DNA of 64,000 bases from Azophilus sp965200465 (GTDB lineage Bacteria > Pseudomonadota > Gammaproteobacteria > Pseudomonadales > Azotimanducaceae): NCBI GenBank assembly GCA_965200465.1, contig OZ241358.1, forward strand, positions 310,001 to 374,000. Reading direction: 5' to 3'. The stretch's first letter is position 1, and the number at the start of each line of letters is the position of its first letter. A program made the position numbers and the translations under genes. Shown here piece after piece: positions 7,238 through 16,551 of this stretch. Under the pieces are notes generated by a model. That model was not told where the DNA came from. It worked only from the letters and a program-made list of their open reading frames with translations, and made no database searches.

Positions 7238-8321
7238 TGTTTTCCAGCTCGACCAAACGCGGAAAGACGCCGAGCAACCTGCGGCGGAGGCGAGTGCGTG
7301 GATCGCGAAAATGGACAAGGGCATGTCCGATGCTGACGCGGATGCGCTATTGGCTTGGATGCGGGCGGATCCGAGGAACGAAGCGGAGTTGCTTGAGATG
7401 GCGCGGATGTGGGACAAGATGGATGCTTTGGCACGCTTGTCGGAAGTGTTTCCGCACGCATCGGAAACTGGTTCCCCACCTGTTCGCGGCATGGGCCGTC
7501 GGATGGCGATGGCGGCCTCGTTCGTTGTGGTTGTCGCAGGGTTCGTGATGGCGGCTTTGATCGTGTCTTCATACGAAGACCAGCCCCCGGCAGGTTTGGC
7601 TTCCGCCACTGCGGCCTATGAAACCGCCATTGGCAGCCTATCGGCCATTGAGCTGCCGGATGGTTCCTTGGTCACGCTGAATACGAACAGCCGCGCAGTC
7701 GTCAGTTTTGGTACACGGCAGCGCATCGTGAAGCTGGAGCAGGGAGAGATGCACATTGATGTGGCGCCGGACCGGACAAGACCGCTCAGCGTCATTGCGG
7801 GCGGGCGCATTGTGCAAGCCGTCGGCACCGCGTTTAGCGTGAAGATTGATGCTTCCCAGCGGGTCGAGGTGTTGGTCGCTGATGGCCGAGTGCAAGTTGG
7901 AGTGCATGAGCAAGGCACGGCCGACATTGGCCAAGTGGAATCCCTGGATGATTTTGATGGCCAATGGTTTCTCGTCGCTCAGGGTGAGCGTGTGGTCTTA
8001 AACGCTAACAGCGAGACAGTGGAAGCGCTTGAACCGGAAGAGATGGAAGTGCATCTATCCTGGCGAAACGGCAATCTGATATTTCGTGGCGAATCGTTGG
8101 CGGCTGCCGTTGCCGAAGTGGGCCGCTACACCCCGGTCGAATTCGTCATAGAGGACAAAAATCTGCAACAAGTTCGCGTGGCGGGTCTGTTCAAAGCAGG
8201 TGACGTGGCTGGGTTCCTGTCGTCGTTGGAAGCAAACTTCGACATCGTGTACCGACGTGCTGACGATGAGACCATTCTTCTTTCCGCCGCGAAGAGCCGC
8301 AACACGGATGCTCCAAGGTAG
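7230..8321 (+). CDS. FecR-family anti-sigma factor
   Basis: A 363-residue inner-membrane regulator. Residues 1-75 form the cytosolic anti-sigma part (DUF4880-like, with ALLAWMRADPRNEAELLEMA). One transmembrane helix follows (about 89-112, MAMAASFVVVVAGFVMAALIV), then the periplasmic FecR domain (LPDGSLVTLNTNSR, GEMHIDVAPDRTRPLSVIAG, VGTAFSVKI). A C-terminal domain (LSWRNGNLIFRGESLAAAV and VEFVIEDKNL) is the part that contacts the receptor's signalling domain. The start is a GTG inside the sigma gene, and the stop lies 14 bases after the likely TonB-receptor start, so all three are coupled. Confidence 0.9.
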   Translation: MSNVFQLDQTRKDAEQPAAEASAWIAKMDKGMSDADADALLAWMRADPRNEAELLEMARMWDKMDALARLSEVFPHASETGSPPVRGMGRRMAMAASFVVVVAGFVMAALIVSSYEDQPPAGLASATAAYETAIGSLSAIELPDGSLVTLNTNSRAVVSFGTRQRIVKLEQGEMHIDVAPDRTRPLSVIAGGRIVQAVGTAFSVKIDASQRVEVLVADGRVQVGVHEQGTADIGQVESLDDFDGQWFLVAQGERVVLNANSETVEALEPEEMEVHLSWRNGNLIFRGESLAAAVAEVGRYTPVEFVIEDKNLQQVRVAGLFKAGDVAGFLSSLEANFDIVYRRADDETILLSAAKSRNTDAPR

Positions 8322-10995
8322 CTGGCGGCCAATTTTCTCCCCATCAGTGTTCATCGACTGGCGGAATTTTTTCCGCCAATCGTCTTATTCGCTAGCAGGC
8401 CGGTTTTTTGCTACGCAGACGTTCGGCGCTCTTTGCGCCACAGGTGCTCGGTTGAGGCCAGGATGTCTGATGCTCGGTTTGTGTGTTGCTCTGCACGCCC
8501 ACGCAAGTGACACGCAGACTTTCGACATTCCCAAGCAACGCGCCGACCTTGCGCTCATCGCATTTGCGGAGCAGGCGGATCGGACATTGCTGTTTTCTTT
8601 CGACGAAACCAGCGATAAGACAGCCAACCGGCTAAGCGGACAGTATGAAGTCGTGGAAGCACTTGAGGTTCTGTTGGCCGGCACCGGGCTCTCCATTTCG
8701 ATGGGCACTCAGGGGCAACTCAGTGTTGTCGAAGAAGTCGAATCGAATGGGGAGACAGTCGTGAAAAAGCCGAAATCCATGCTAGCCAGAATCGGTGCCG
8801 CGCTTGCCGGCGCGGTAATTGGTTCTAGCGCGGTCGCGCAAGCAGGTGACGAAAACTCGCAAAACGCTGGTGTTATTGAAGAAATCGTCGTAACGGCAAC
8901 CAAACGCGAAACGACGGTGATGAAAGTGGCTGCGTCTGTGACGGCGCTTACGCCTGAGCAACTGGAAGAGCGCGAAATCGAAGGGGTCCTCGACCTGAAT
9001 GTCAACGTGCCAAGCATTAACTCGGGCGTTTACAACGGGCAAGTGTTTACGACAATCCGCGGGGTTGGCTTCATTCAGGCACAGGGTGTGGCCGATCCTT
9101 CGGTTGCCCAGCATGTGGACGGCATTTATCTGTCTCGGACGGCTTCCCTGCGCGGTGCGTACTTCGATCTAGAGTCCCTCGAGGTGCTCCGCGGTCCTCA
9201 GGGGACATTGTATGGTCGAAACTCGACGGGCGGAAGCGTGAACCTCGTCACGAAGAAGCCGACGGAGGAATTCGAAGGTCGCTTTGGTTTTCTGTATGGG
9301 GACTATGACCGGACGCAGATCACCGGATTGGTGTCGGGCCCGATCACTGAGACGGTGCTAGGCCGGGTGTCCATTATCTACGACAACCGTGATGAGGGGT
9401 ACACCGAGAATCTCCTGCCAGGCTTTGATGACATCGATGACGAAGAGATCAAGTCAATTCGCGGTGCGTTGCGTTTCCTACCCAGCGACGCGCTCACCAT
9501 AGACGTCAGTGTGCAGTATGAAGAGCGCGAAGGGAGCATTGCAACCAGAACCCTCAGTGCGCCCAGCGGTGCCGTCTGGCCCATCTATGGCGATGCGTTG
9601 TTCACGCACGAACCGCACGAAACCTATTCGGATTTTAACGCGAGTGACAGCCGAGAGGACTGGATCGCGACCCTCGCCGTCGATTGGACGCTGAGCGATA
9701 ACGTTACGCTTATCTCAAAGACTGGGTATGTCAAAAACGACTGGAACCAGTTCAGCGATGGCGATGGGACCGGGTCGTTTGCAGTCAACCAAGACACGGG
9801 TTATCAATCGGACACCTGGTCACAAGAACTGAACCTGCACGCCTCGTTGATGAACGGCAGCCTCGACCTACTGTCCGGGGTGTACCTTTATCGCGATGAA
9901 CTGGAGTGGTTTAACTTTCTGCCACTCAACTTCATTGACGATTTATTCGGTTTGCCACCCTTTACCAGTGTCATATCTACCCGAGCTGAGCAGGAGACGG
10001 ATGCGTACGGCCTTTTTGTTGATGCCACCTACCACCTTTCAGACGACTGGCGAATCTATGGTGGGGTCCGCTCCAGTGAGGAAGAAAAGGACATATCGAT
10101 AGAAGCGCTGCAAGTTGTCCCGGTCTGTGGGTTTGGCTTGCCAAGTAGTCAACTCAACAACGATTGGGAGGACATCTCCTTTCGAGTGGGCGCACAGCAT
10201 GATCTTTCTGAGCAAGCAACCATCTATGCGCAGTATTCCCAGGGCTTTCGGTCAGGCGGATTCGATGTCAGTTCATGCAATGACGACTATGATCAGGAGA
10301 ATGTAGAGGCGTTCGAGGTGGGTTATAAAACGACGTTTGCGGATGGCCGCGTGGCTTTGCGGTCGAGCGCCTTTTACTACGAATATGAAGATCTACAACT
10401 GTCTCAAATTGTGGGCCTTCAGGTGAATATCGACAACGCGGCGAAATCCACAGTTTGGGGTATCGAACTAGAAACACAGTTCTATATCACCGACCAGCTT
10501 CAGATTTCAGTCAACTACTCGCATTTGGATGCTACCTACGATGACTATGAGGACTGTGACACCCTGTTGTTCTTTGGCAATTGTTCCGCGGCCGCAATCG
10601 CCGGCGGGTTTGCCGTCTTCGAAGATGTGTCAGGGAATCCTCTAAATCGCGCCCCTGCGAACAGTGTTGGGGTGACGGCAGACTACGTCTTTCCTCTGGG
10701 GAACGGGGGAGAATTGGGAGTCAGCGCTCAGTGGACGTGGACGGACGACATCCAGTACCGACCTTTTGACAGGAAGGAGGATGCGCAGGAAGCCTATGCG
10801 ATCTCGAACCTTTTCGTCACGTTCACTCCGAGCGGCGACTCGAATCTGAGACTGCGTGGATTTGTGAAGAACTTAACCGACGAAGAGTACATCATGGCAC
10901 TGATCTCGGTTCCCGCGTCGGTGTCCTTTAATCGAGCCACTCATAACTGGGCGCCGCCACGCACATGGGGATTGGAGGCGATTTGGGAGTTCTAG
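8308..10995 (+). CDS. TonB-dependent outer-membrane receptor with STN domain
   Basis: About 895 residues from the ATG at 8308 (an ATG at 8470 or TTG at 8452 would also precede a signal-like stretch). Order: signal peptide; STN signalling domain (about 70-140, FDIPKQRADLALIAFAEQ); a second signal-peptide-like stretch (about 152-179, MLARIGAALAGAVIGSSAVAQA); TonB box EEIVVTATK; plug (TTIRGVG, VDGIYLSRTA, LEVLRGPQGTLYGRNSTGG); then a 22-strand barrel ending in a terminal Phe (GLEAIWEF). It lies directly after fecI/fecR-type genes, so it is likely both transporter and signal transducer. The ligand is unknown. The internal signal peptide, with GGGGAG before an in-frame GTG at 8761, suggests a fusion or a second start. 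Confidence 0.9.
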   Translation: MLQGSWRPIFSPSVFIDWRNFFRQSSYSLAGRFFATQTFGALCATGARLRPGCLMLGLCVALHAHASDTQTFDIPKQRADLALIAFAEQADRTLLFSFDETSDKTANRLSGQYEVVEALEVLLAGTGLSISMGTQGQLSVVEEVESNGETVVKKPKSMLARIGAALAGAVIGSSAVAQAGDENSQNAGVIEEIVVTATKRETTVMKVAASVTALTPEQLEEREIEGVLDLNVNVPSINSGVYNGQVFTTIRGVGFIQAQGVADPSVAQHVDGIYLSRTASLRGAYFDLESLEVLRGPQGTLYGRNSTGGSVNLVTKKPTEEFEGRFGFLYGDYDRTQITGLVSGPITETVLGRVSIIYDNRDEGYTENLLPGFDDIDDEEIKSIRGALRFLPSDALTIDVSVQYEEREGSIATRTLSAPSGAVWPIYGDALFTHEPHETYSDFNASDSREDWIATLAVDWTLSDNVTLISKTGYVKNDWNQFSDGDGTGSFAVNQDTGYQSDTWSQELNLHASLMNGSLDLLSGVYLYRDELEWFNFLPLNFIDDLFGLPPFTSVISTRAEQETDAYGLFVDATYHLSDDWRIYGGVRSSEEEKDISIEALQVVPVCGFGLPSSQLNNDWEDISFRVGAQHDLSEQATIYAQYSQGFRSGGFDVSSCNDDYDQENVEAFEVGYKTTFADGRVALRSSAFYYEYEDLQLSQIVGLQVNIDNAAKSTVWGIELETQFYITDQLQISVNYSHLDATYDDYEDCDTLLFFGNCSAAAIAGGFAVFEDVSGNPLNRAPANSVGVTADYVFPLGNGGELGVSAQWTWTDDIQYRPFDRKEDAQEAYAISNLFVTFTPSGDSNLRLRGFVKNLTDEEYIMALISVPASVSFNRATHNWAPPRTWGLEAIWEF

Positions 10996-11035
10996 TCGGG
11001 CGTTCGGCGAGCTTCCTTTTTCCCCAAACACCAGC

Positions 11036-12042
11036 TCAAGAGACGTTTATGCAAATCTTCCCGAAGTGTTGTTGGGATTCCTGATAGCGAAAAGCGTCTG
11101 CTAGGTCCTCTAACCCATACTGAGCGTCGGTCACGGGCTCAATCTGCAGTTTTCAATGGCACGAATCATATCAAGTTGGTTTTGTCTGCTCCCAACCGCT
11201 ATGCCTCTCAGGACGGCGCTCTTAGCTAGCAATTCCACGGTCGAGATTTCCCCAGAATAGCCAGCTAGGACGCCGATGAGCGAGATGCGGCCGCCGATGC
11301 CAATGGCTCTAATGGACTGTGGCAGCGTGCCAGCGCCACCAACCTCCATCACAACATCCACGCCTCGGCCATCCGTCAACTGAAATGCACGCATTCCCCA
11401 ATCAGGCGTGCTTCGATAGTTAATGACTTCATCGGCGCCCAGCAAGCGTAGTTTTTCTAGTTTTTGATCGGACGACGACGTCGAAATTACCCGACAACCT
11501 GCCATCTTCGCGAACTGCACGGCAAAGACCGAAACGCCGCCGGTGCCTTGGGTAAGCACAACATCACCAGGCCGAACACCCGCTTGATCGATCAACCCAC
11601 GCCACGCCGTTGTCGCAGCGGTTGGCAGAGTTGCGGATTGGATTGCGCTATACCCAATAGGCGCTCTTGTGAATGAATGGTAGGGCCGGGTCACCGTTTG
11701 TGCAGCGAAACCGTCAACTTGCTCTCCAACTATGCCCGCCAGTTTTTGCTCCGTGGGTTCACCATCCAACCAGTTTGGGCAGGCGCAACTCAAAACGGCA
11801 TCCCCTACTTCATACTCCATAACGCCTTCGCCAATGGCGGTGACGGTGCCCGCAGCGTCAGACAAGGGGACACGACCGTCATCTACTTCAATCTGGCCAG
11901 AAGCCACTGCGTAGTCATGATAGTTCAAAGAACTAGCCTCGATCCGCACTTGGATCTCGCCCGGACCTGGGGCTTGCGACTGTACTTCAAAGCGTCGGAG
12001 ATGCTCCAACCCACCAGGCTTTTGCAATCTCATTGCGAACAT
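11036..12042 (-). pseudogene. quinone oxidoreductase-like MDR dehydrogenase, frameshifted
   Basis: A zinc-independent medium-chain reductase (QOR-like). Seen: a GroES-like N-terminus (SSLNYHDYAVASGQ), a Rossmann motif TQGTGGVSVFAVQFAKMAG, and GADEVINYRS. The main frame (303 residues) stops early at 11131 after IRAIENCRLSP. Shifting frame near 11141-11146 restores the missing C-terminus down to 11036: IEPVTDAQYGLEDLADAFRY, then HFGKICI, the standard family ending. A one-base loss best explains this. The truncated protein lacks the last strand/helix and is probably unstable. The start at 12042 has GAGGAG upstream. It is the last of three minus-strand genes with the amidohydrolase and esterase. 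Confidence 0.8.
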
Positions 12043-12067
12043 AATGGTCTCCTCGACAGCCGGTCGC

Positions 12068-13456
12068 TTAGTTCGACTTACTTGGCACCAGAGACGGGCG
12101 ATCCACCAGTTTTCCGTCAAGAAAAACATACATGATGTTTCTTGTATCCCTGATGTTCACCGCTGGATTACCCGCAACGATCAGCAGGTCGGCATCCAGA
12201 CCCTCTGATATGGAGCCGGTCTCATCATCGACTTCAAGAATGCGGGCGTTGTTGTAGGTAGCCGCTTGTATCGCTTTAGTTGGTGCGATACCGGCTTCGT
12301 TCCATAGCTCCATTTCATAGTGCAACAGCCAGCCAGGCGGCCTTAGCGCCCAATGTCCGGTGGTATCTGTGCCCATGCCCACCAGTATCCCGGCATCCAA
12401 TAGACGTCTTGTGTTTTCGGAACCCATTTCCCACCACCTGTCCGCGTTCTCGTTATACCGTTCTCCATATTGCAGTACGAAGGTGTTCTTTACGCCACTT
12501 ACGAAACTGTGGAGGCCACTGCCGGCAGCACGGATATGCTCTTCCTCATAGAATGGCGCGACTAGCGGCTCACTGATTAAGTAATCGACTTCATCCGCCA
12601 GCGGATAGCGTTCCGTGGATCCCAGGAACTCAAAAACGTTCAAGGTGGAGATAAACCATATACCCCTTTGCTTTGCATCCTCAATTTCCTCCAGGCTGGC
12701 AGGAAAGTGCCAGGGTTGATGCGCATACCCATCCACGCCGGTACGGTTTACCGCCACCGTTCCAATTGCCCTGCTGGCATCAATGACGACGCGCATTCCT
12801 CGTTTGTGAGCTTCATCGACAAAAAACTCCAGGCGGCGAAGGGGCAACTGCATATAGGCTTTGACCATCTTTATGCCTGCGGCCTGATGCCTGTCCAGTG
12901 CGGATACAACGTCCTGATTGCTCCTTAAGGAGAGTATCATCCCTGTGGAATCCACTTCATCGGGCAATTTTCCTTCCTCGGATACGCCATTTTGAATGTA
13001 CCCAGAAAATGAAACTATCGGAAAAGGTTCATCACTGTTGGCCAAAATCTCCTTGGCTTCCATCTCAAGCTCAAGCACGCCGCCCACGGTGTTGACAGAG
13101 GTGATGCCGCTGTACAGATGCTCCTTCAAACCCTTGCGCCAGTCGGCATCCCTGCTAAAGAAAAGGTGGGAATGTGCATCAATCAGGCCGGGCATCAGGG
13201 TCAAGCCTTCGCCGTCTATGCGCTTCACTTCCGCTGTCGTCTCGAACTCTCCGTGGCCCGCTATCCGCGCGATTTTGCCCTTTGCCACCAGAACGTCCTG
13301 AGCTTCTGCCGGGGCATTTCCCTTACCGTCGATAATCCTGATGTTTTCAATCAACTTGTCACCAGCGGATGAGGCTTCCCCTCCTGCGAAAGCGGTTGAC
13401 ATACTGAAAAAAAACACAATGACAGAGCGTAATGTCATCAGTTTTTTCCAATTCAT
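12068..13456 (-). CDS. exported metal-dependent amidohydrolase (imidazolonepropionase-like)
   Basis: A 462-residue protein with an N-terminal signal peptide (MTLRSVIVFFFSMSTAFAG) and an amidohydrolase-1 barrel: LMPGLIDAHSH (metal ligands HxH), KMVKAYMQLP (candidate carboxylated or catalytic Lys), GMGTDTTG (metal-binding Asp) and the C-terminal GLDADLLIVAGNP strand. The position that usually reads VxxHA reads RVVIDASRA, so one metal-binding His may be missing or replaced by Asp. Its start overlaps the upstream esterase by 4 bases (ATGA), and the MDR gene follows after 25 bases. It probably acts in the periplasm on an amide or cyclic ester; the substrate is unknown. Confidence 0.85.
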   Translation of the reverse strand: MNWKKLMTLRSVIVFFFSMSTAFAGGEASSAGDKLIENIRIIDGKGNAPAEAQDVLVAKGKIARIAGHGEFETTAEVKRIDGEGLTLMPGLIDAHSHLFFSRDADWRKGLKEHLYSGITSVNTVGGVLELEMEAKEILANSDEPFPIVSFSGYIQNGVSEEGKLPDEVDSTGMILSLRSNQDVVSALDRHQAAGIKMVKAYMQLPLRRLEFFVDEAHKRGMRVVIDASRAIGTVAVNRTGVDGYAHQPWHFPASLEEIEDAKQRGIWFISTLNVFEFLGSTERYPLADEVDYLISEPLVAPFYEEEHIRAAGSGLHSFVSGVKNTFVLQYGERYNENADRWWEMGSENTRRLLDAGILVGMGTDTTGHWALRPPGWLLHYEMELWNEAGIAPTKAIQAATYNNARILEVDDETGSISEGLDADLLIVAGNPAVNIRDTRNIMYVFLDGKLVDRPSLVPSKSN

Positions 13457-14457
13457 CTGTAAACTCCCTGACCGGCATCCCCGGGGAGACCGACATACCG
13501 ATCATAGAACTCAGCATAAGTTGAGTAAGTAAAATCCAAGGCCTCCTTACCAATGGGCGTTTGACCTGCGACCGTCTCGAATCCATGGAAGCAGTCTTTG
13601 AATTCCTTGAACGCAACTTCCACACCTGCATTCTTGAGGTCGTTGACGTAGCGAACCGTTTCCCAGTAAAACGGTTCCAAGGTGCCCACAAACGTGATTG
13701 TTGGTGGGAAACCAGCATAATCGTTGTTCCGCATCGGGGCTGCATACGGAGGGATATCCTCACCTGCGTTGAGAAGATCCGCTAGGTAGGCTTCCCAGCC
13801 GATTCGATTCAGTGTGGTGTTCCAGCCTGGACTGTCCAGATTGCGTTGTGGATCTTCCGGTTGCTGATCGTCAATCATGGGATAGATTGGCATCTGAAAC
13901 GCGATGTCAAACTCACCCGCGTCCCGAGCCTTCAATGTGAGTGCCGCAGTTAACCCACCACCTGCGCTATGCCCAGCAACGATTATCTTGCTTGGATCGA
14001 CGCCAAGGTCATCCGCATTTTCCATCGCCCAAAGCAGCGTGTCGTAGCAATCATTCAAACTGGCGGGGTACGGTTTGGTGTATGCCTTCCTATAGTCTGG
14101 AGCGACTACCACACAGGCGCGCTTTTCGATGAACCTCTTCACGGAATCGTTAGCGATTTCTGGAATCCCCGTGATGTATCCACCACCGTGAATGTAGAGC
14201 AGCAGCGGCAACTTCTGACCGGCTGGATGGTGGACAGGCCGATGCACGTTCACTCGAATATCGTAGGCATCATCACGGCTGGGAACACGGGCCTCGGAAG
14301 ACTCGAGCCCGTCGATTGGCTTTCCAATCAGAAATCGCCTTGTGAAAAAGGTCATGATTGCCAGCGTCCATCTGCGTTTCAACAGCGGGAGCAGCAGGGT
14401 GAGCGGCCAATGCTTTGACCGCAGATCTTCATGCAGCATTTCTTTCGTTACTTTCAC
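13453..14457 (-). CDS. alpha/beta hydrolase, HSL-type esterase (paralogue)
   Basis: A 334-residue esterase very similar to the one at 208-1203, sharing the MKVTKEMLHEDL start, HGGGYITG, GHSAGGGLTAAL and the C-terminal FTYSTYAEFYDRYV. It also has Glu in place of the usual triad Asp (GTLEPFYWE) and the His in CFHGFE. It is the first gene of a three-gene minus-strand operon with the amidohydrolase (ATGA overlap) and the MDR gene. Two strong dyads sit in the promoter region. A cytoplasmic ester hydrolase feeding the same pathway as its paralogue is the simplest reading. Confidence 0.87.
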   Translation of the reverse strand: MKVTKEMLHEDLRSKHWPLTLLLPLLKRRWTLAIMTFFTRRFLIGKPIDGLESSEARVPSRDDAYDIRVNVHRPVHHPAGQKLPLLLYIHGGGYITGIPEIANDSVKRFIEKRACVVVAPDYRKAYTKPYPASLNDCYDTLLWAMENADDLGVDPSKIIVAGHSAGGGLTAALTLKARDAGEFDIAFQMPIYPMIDDQQPEDPQRNLDSPGWNTTLNRIGWEAYLADLLNAGEDIPPYAAPMRNNDYAGFPPTITFVGTLEPFYWETVRYVNDLKNAGVEVAFKEFKDCFHGFETVAGQTPIGKEALDFTYSTYAEFYDRYVGLPGDAGQGVYR

Positions 14458-14565
14458 TACTTACACCAGGACACCCGCCGTGCTGAACGTTACCACAACG
14501 CCATTCGCTTCACACCCTCCAAATCCGGGCTGGAAGTGCCCGTGAGGCAGTAAAAATACCTATGG

Positions 14566-14579
14566 GCATAGGCCTATGC
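14566..14579. promoter_or_regulatory. perfect palindrome GCATAGGCCTATGC, candidate operator
   Basis: A 14-bp perfect palindrome in the 250-bp gap between the divergent esterase (minus, start 14457) and the amidohydrolase (plus, start 14708). A second dyad, CGAGAG-AATTC-CTCTCG, follows at 14583-14599. Paired dyads between divergent operons suggest a dimeric regulator; no regulator gene is adjacent. The rest of the gap is AT-rich toward 14640 and holds no gene. Confidence 0.4.
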
Positions 14580-14707
14580 ACACGAGAGAATTCCTCTCGC
14601 GAAGCGCAACATTTTTTGTGCTTTTACTACGCGTTCTGTTGTATAGATGCAGTTTTTATTTGTATTCCGTAGTACAGTTCCCCTAATGCCATTGAGGAGA
14701 TGATCTC

Positions 14708-16453
14708 ATGTCCCATTACGACTTGGTGCTGAAGTCCGGAACCGTCGTGGACGGCACCCAATTCCCCCGGTACGTCGCAGACATCGGCGTCTCGAATGGC
14801 CGCATCGAGAAGATCGGATCCCTTGGTGACTACACCGCGACCCGCGAAATCGACGCGGAAGGGCGAATCATCGCCCCAGGCGTGATCGATCTCCATACCC
14901 ACTACGACGCCCCGATCCACTGGGACCCCTACTGCACGAGCTCGAGCTGGCACGGATGCACGACCGTCGCCGTGGGCAACTGCGGCTTCGGCTTCTCGCC
15001 CTGCTTGCCCGACCATCGCGAACGCTACATGCGCATGATGGAAAACACCGAGCAGGTGCCCTACGCCGCGATGAAGCAGGAGCTGAGTTGGGACTGGGTC
15101 ACGTTCCCCGATTGGATCCAGCACATGAAGCGGCAGCCGCTCGGCATCAACCTTGCCAGCTACATCCCGATGAATGCGATGTTGATCTATGTGATGGGCA
15201 TCGACGCGGCCAAGCACCGGCGGGCCAATGCCGCGGAGCGGCAGCAACTCCAGGACATGCTGAACGAAGCGATGGACAGTGGCGCGATCGGCTTCTCGCT
15301 CACCCATCTGGGCGACGGCAACGGCCATGTCGATGTTGACGGTACTCCGATGCCGACGGATTCCATGCCGGCCGAGAACGCCTACGTGCTCGCCGAAGCC
15401 CTTCGTGAACGGGGAGAGGGATGCATCCAGATTCTCTGCGACAGTGCGGGCGGCACCGACAACCGCCATGTCGCCGAGGAGTTGGCGATGCGAAGCGGTC
15501 GGCCGGTCATCAGCAACCTCGTGGCGCCCTTCGACCCGCTGCCCGACTTCCACCCGAGCCGCCTCGAATGGCTCGATCGTTGTGAGGCGCGCGGCCTGCA
15601 GGTTTATGGCCAGAGCCTCTGCTGTCGAATTTGGAACGAGTTCCGAGCCCGCGAGTGGAATTTGTGGGACGCGGTCCCGCTCTTTCGCGAGTTCAGCATC
15701 TGCGACGACGCGGCCAAGCTTGCCAAGGCGAGCGATTCCGAATATCTGGCGCGAATGCGCGAGGGCTACGATCCTGCCGCGATGGTCGCCTCCGGAGGCT
15801 CACTCGAGTCGTTCATCCTCCACCGGTGCCACGGTGCCAGCGGTTACGCCCAGTTCGAAGGCAAGCTCATCGCCGAGATCGCCGCGGAGACGGGGCGGCC
15901 GGTCATTGACGTGTTCTTCGACATCGTCGCCCAGTCGGGTCTCGACGCCGACTTCCGTACGACGGAGGTTCTCAGCCAGGATCCCGCAATGAACGCCAAA
16001 ATCGCTCGCCACAAGCGGTGCATACCCGGCACTTCGGACGGCGGAGCCCACGTCAAGTTCTTCTCCGGCGGGCATTACTCGACCGAGATGATCTCGTGGC
16101 TGGTGCGGGAGGAAGGACGTTTGTCGCTTGAGGACGCTCATTTCCGGATGAGTCAGCTCCCCGCCCGAATCCTCGGACTCCACCGGCGCGGGACCCTCGT
16201 CGAGGGCAACGCCGCCGATCTGTACATCTACGACTATGACTCGATTGGGTACGAGCGTGACAACTACGCCATTCGGAACGACCTTCCGAACGGTGACTGG
16301 CGACGCATTGTGCCGGCACAAGGCATCGACTGGGTCATCGTCAACGGCGAGCCGATCTTCAACAACAGTGAGACCTGCGCGAAAGCGCTGCCCGGTCAAC
16401 TCGTCTCGAATCAGGGAGCCGAGATCGACGCACGTCTGAGCAAGGCGGCCTGA
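14708..16453 (+). CDS. N-acyl-D-amino-acid deacylase-like amidohydrolase
   Basis: A 581-residue amidohydrolase-3 family enzyme. Seen: GVIDLHTHYDAP (metal HxH), the GNCGFGFSPC motif whose Cys is a metal ligand in D-aminoacylases, GTSDGGAHVKF (metal/catalytic Asp), and C-terminal RGTLVEGNAADLYIYD. The usual HH-K segment is replaced by RPVISNLVAPFD, as in divergent relatives, so D-amino-acid deacylation is not assured. It has a good start with GAGGAG upstream. It is transcribed divergently from the esterase operon across a palindrome-rich promoter. Confidence 0.8.
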   Translation: MSHYDLVLKSGTVVDGTQFPRYVADIGVSNGRIEKIGSLGDYTATREIDAEGRIIAPGVIDLHTHYDAPIHWDPYCTSSSWHGCTTVAVGNCGFGFSPCLPDHRERYMRMMENTEQVPYAAMKQELSWDWVTFPDWIQHMKRQPLGINLASYIPMNAMLIYVMGIDAAKHRRANAAERQQLQDMLNEAMDSGAIGFSLTHLGDGNGHVDVDGTPMPTDSMPAENAYVLAEALRERGEGCIQILCDSAGGTDNRHVAEELAMRSGRPVISNLVAPFDPLPDFHPSRLEWLDRCEARGLQVYGQSLCCRIWNEFRAREWNLWDAVPLFREFSICDDAAKLAKASDSEYLARMREGYDPAAMVASGGSLESFILHRCHGASGYAQFEGKLIAEIAAETGRPVIDVFFDIVAQSGLDADFRTTEVLSQDPAMNAKIARHKRCIPGTSDGGAHVKFFSGGHYSTEMISWLVREEGRLSLEDAHFRMSQLPARILGLHRRGTLVEGNAADLYIYDYDSIGYERDNYAIRNDLPNGDWRRIVPAQGIDWVIVNGEPIFNNSETCAKALPGQLVSNQGAEIDARLSKAA

Positions 16454-16551
16454 CGCCGAGACGATCAGAACGCCCTCCTGCCGATACGGATACCCAGTGT
16501 TTCGATGGCGACTGACAGCCACAGCGGTTTTACCGCGACTGAGGTGTTGCC

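Noticed and set aside
14627..15553. 308-codon minus-strand frame opposite the deacylase-like gene
   Set aside because: Antisense to the amidohydrolase metal motifs; composition typical of a mirror frame.
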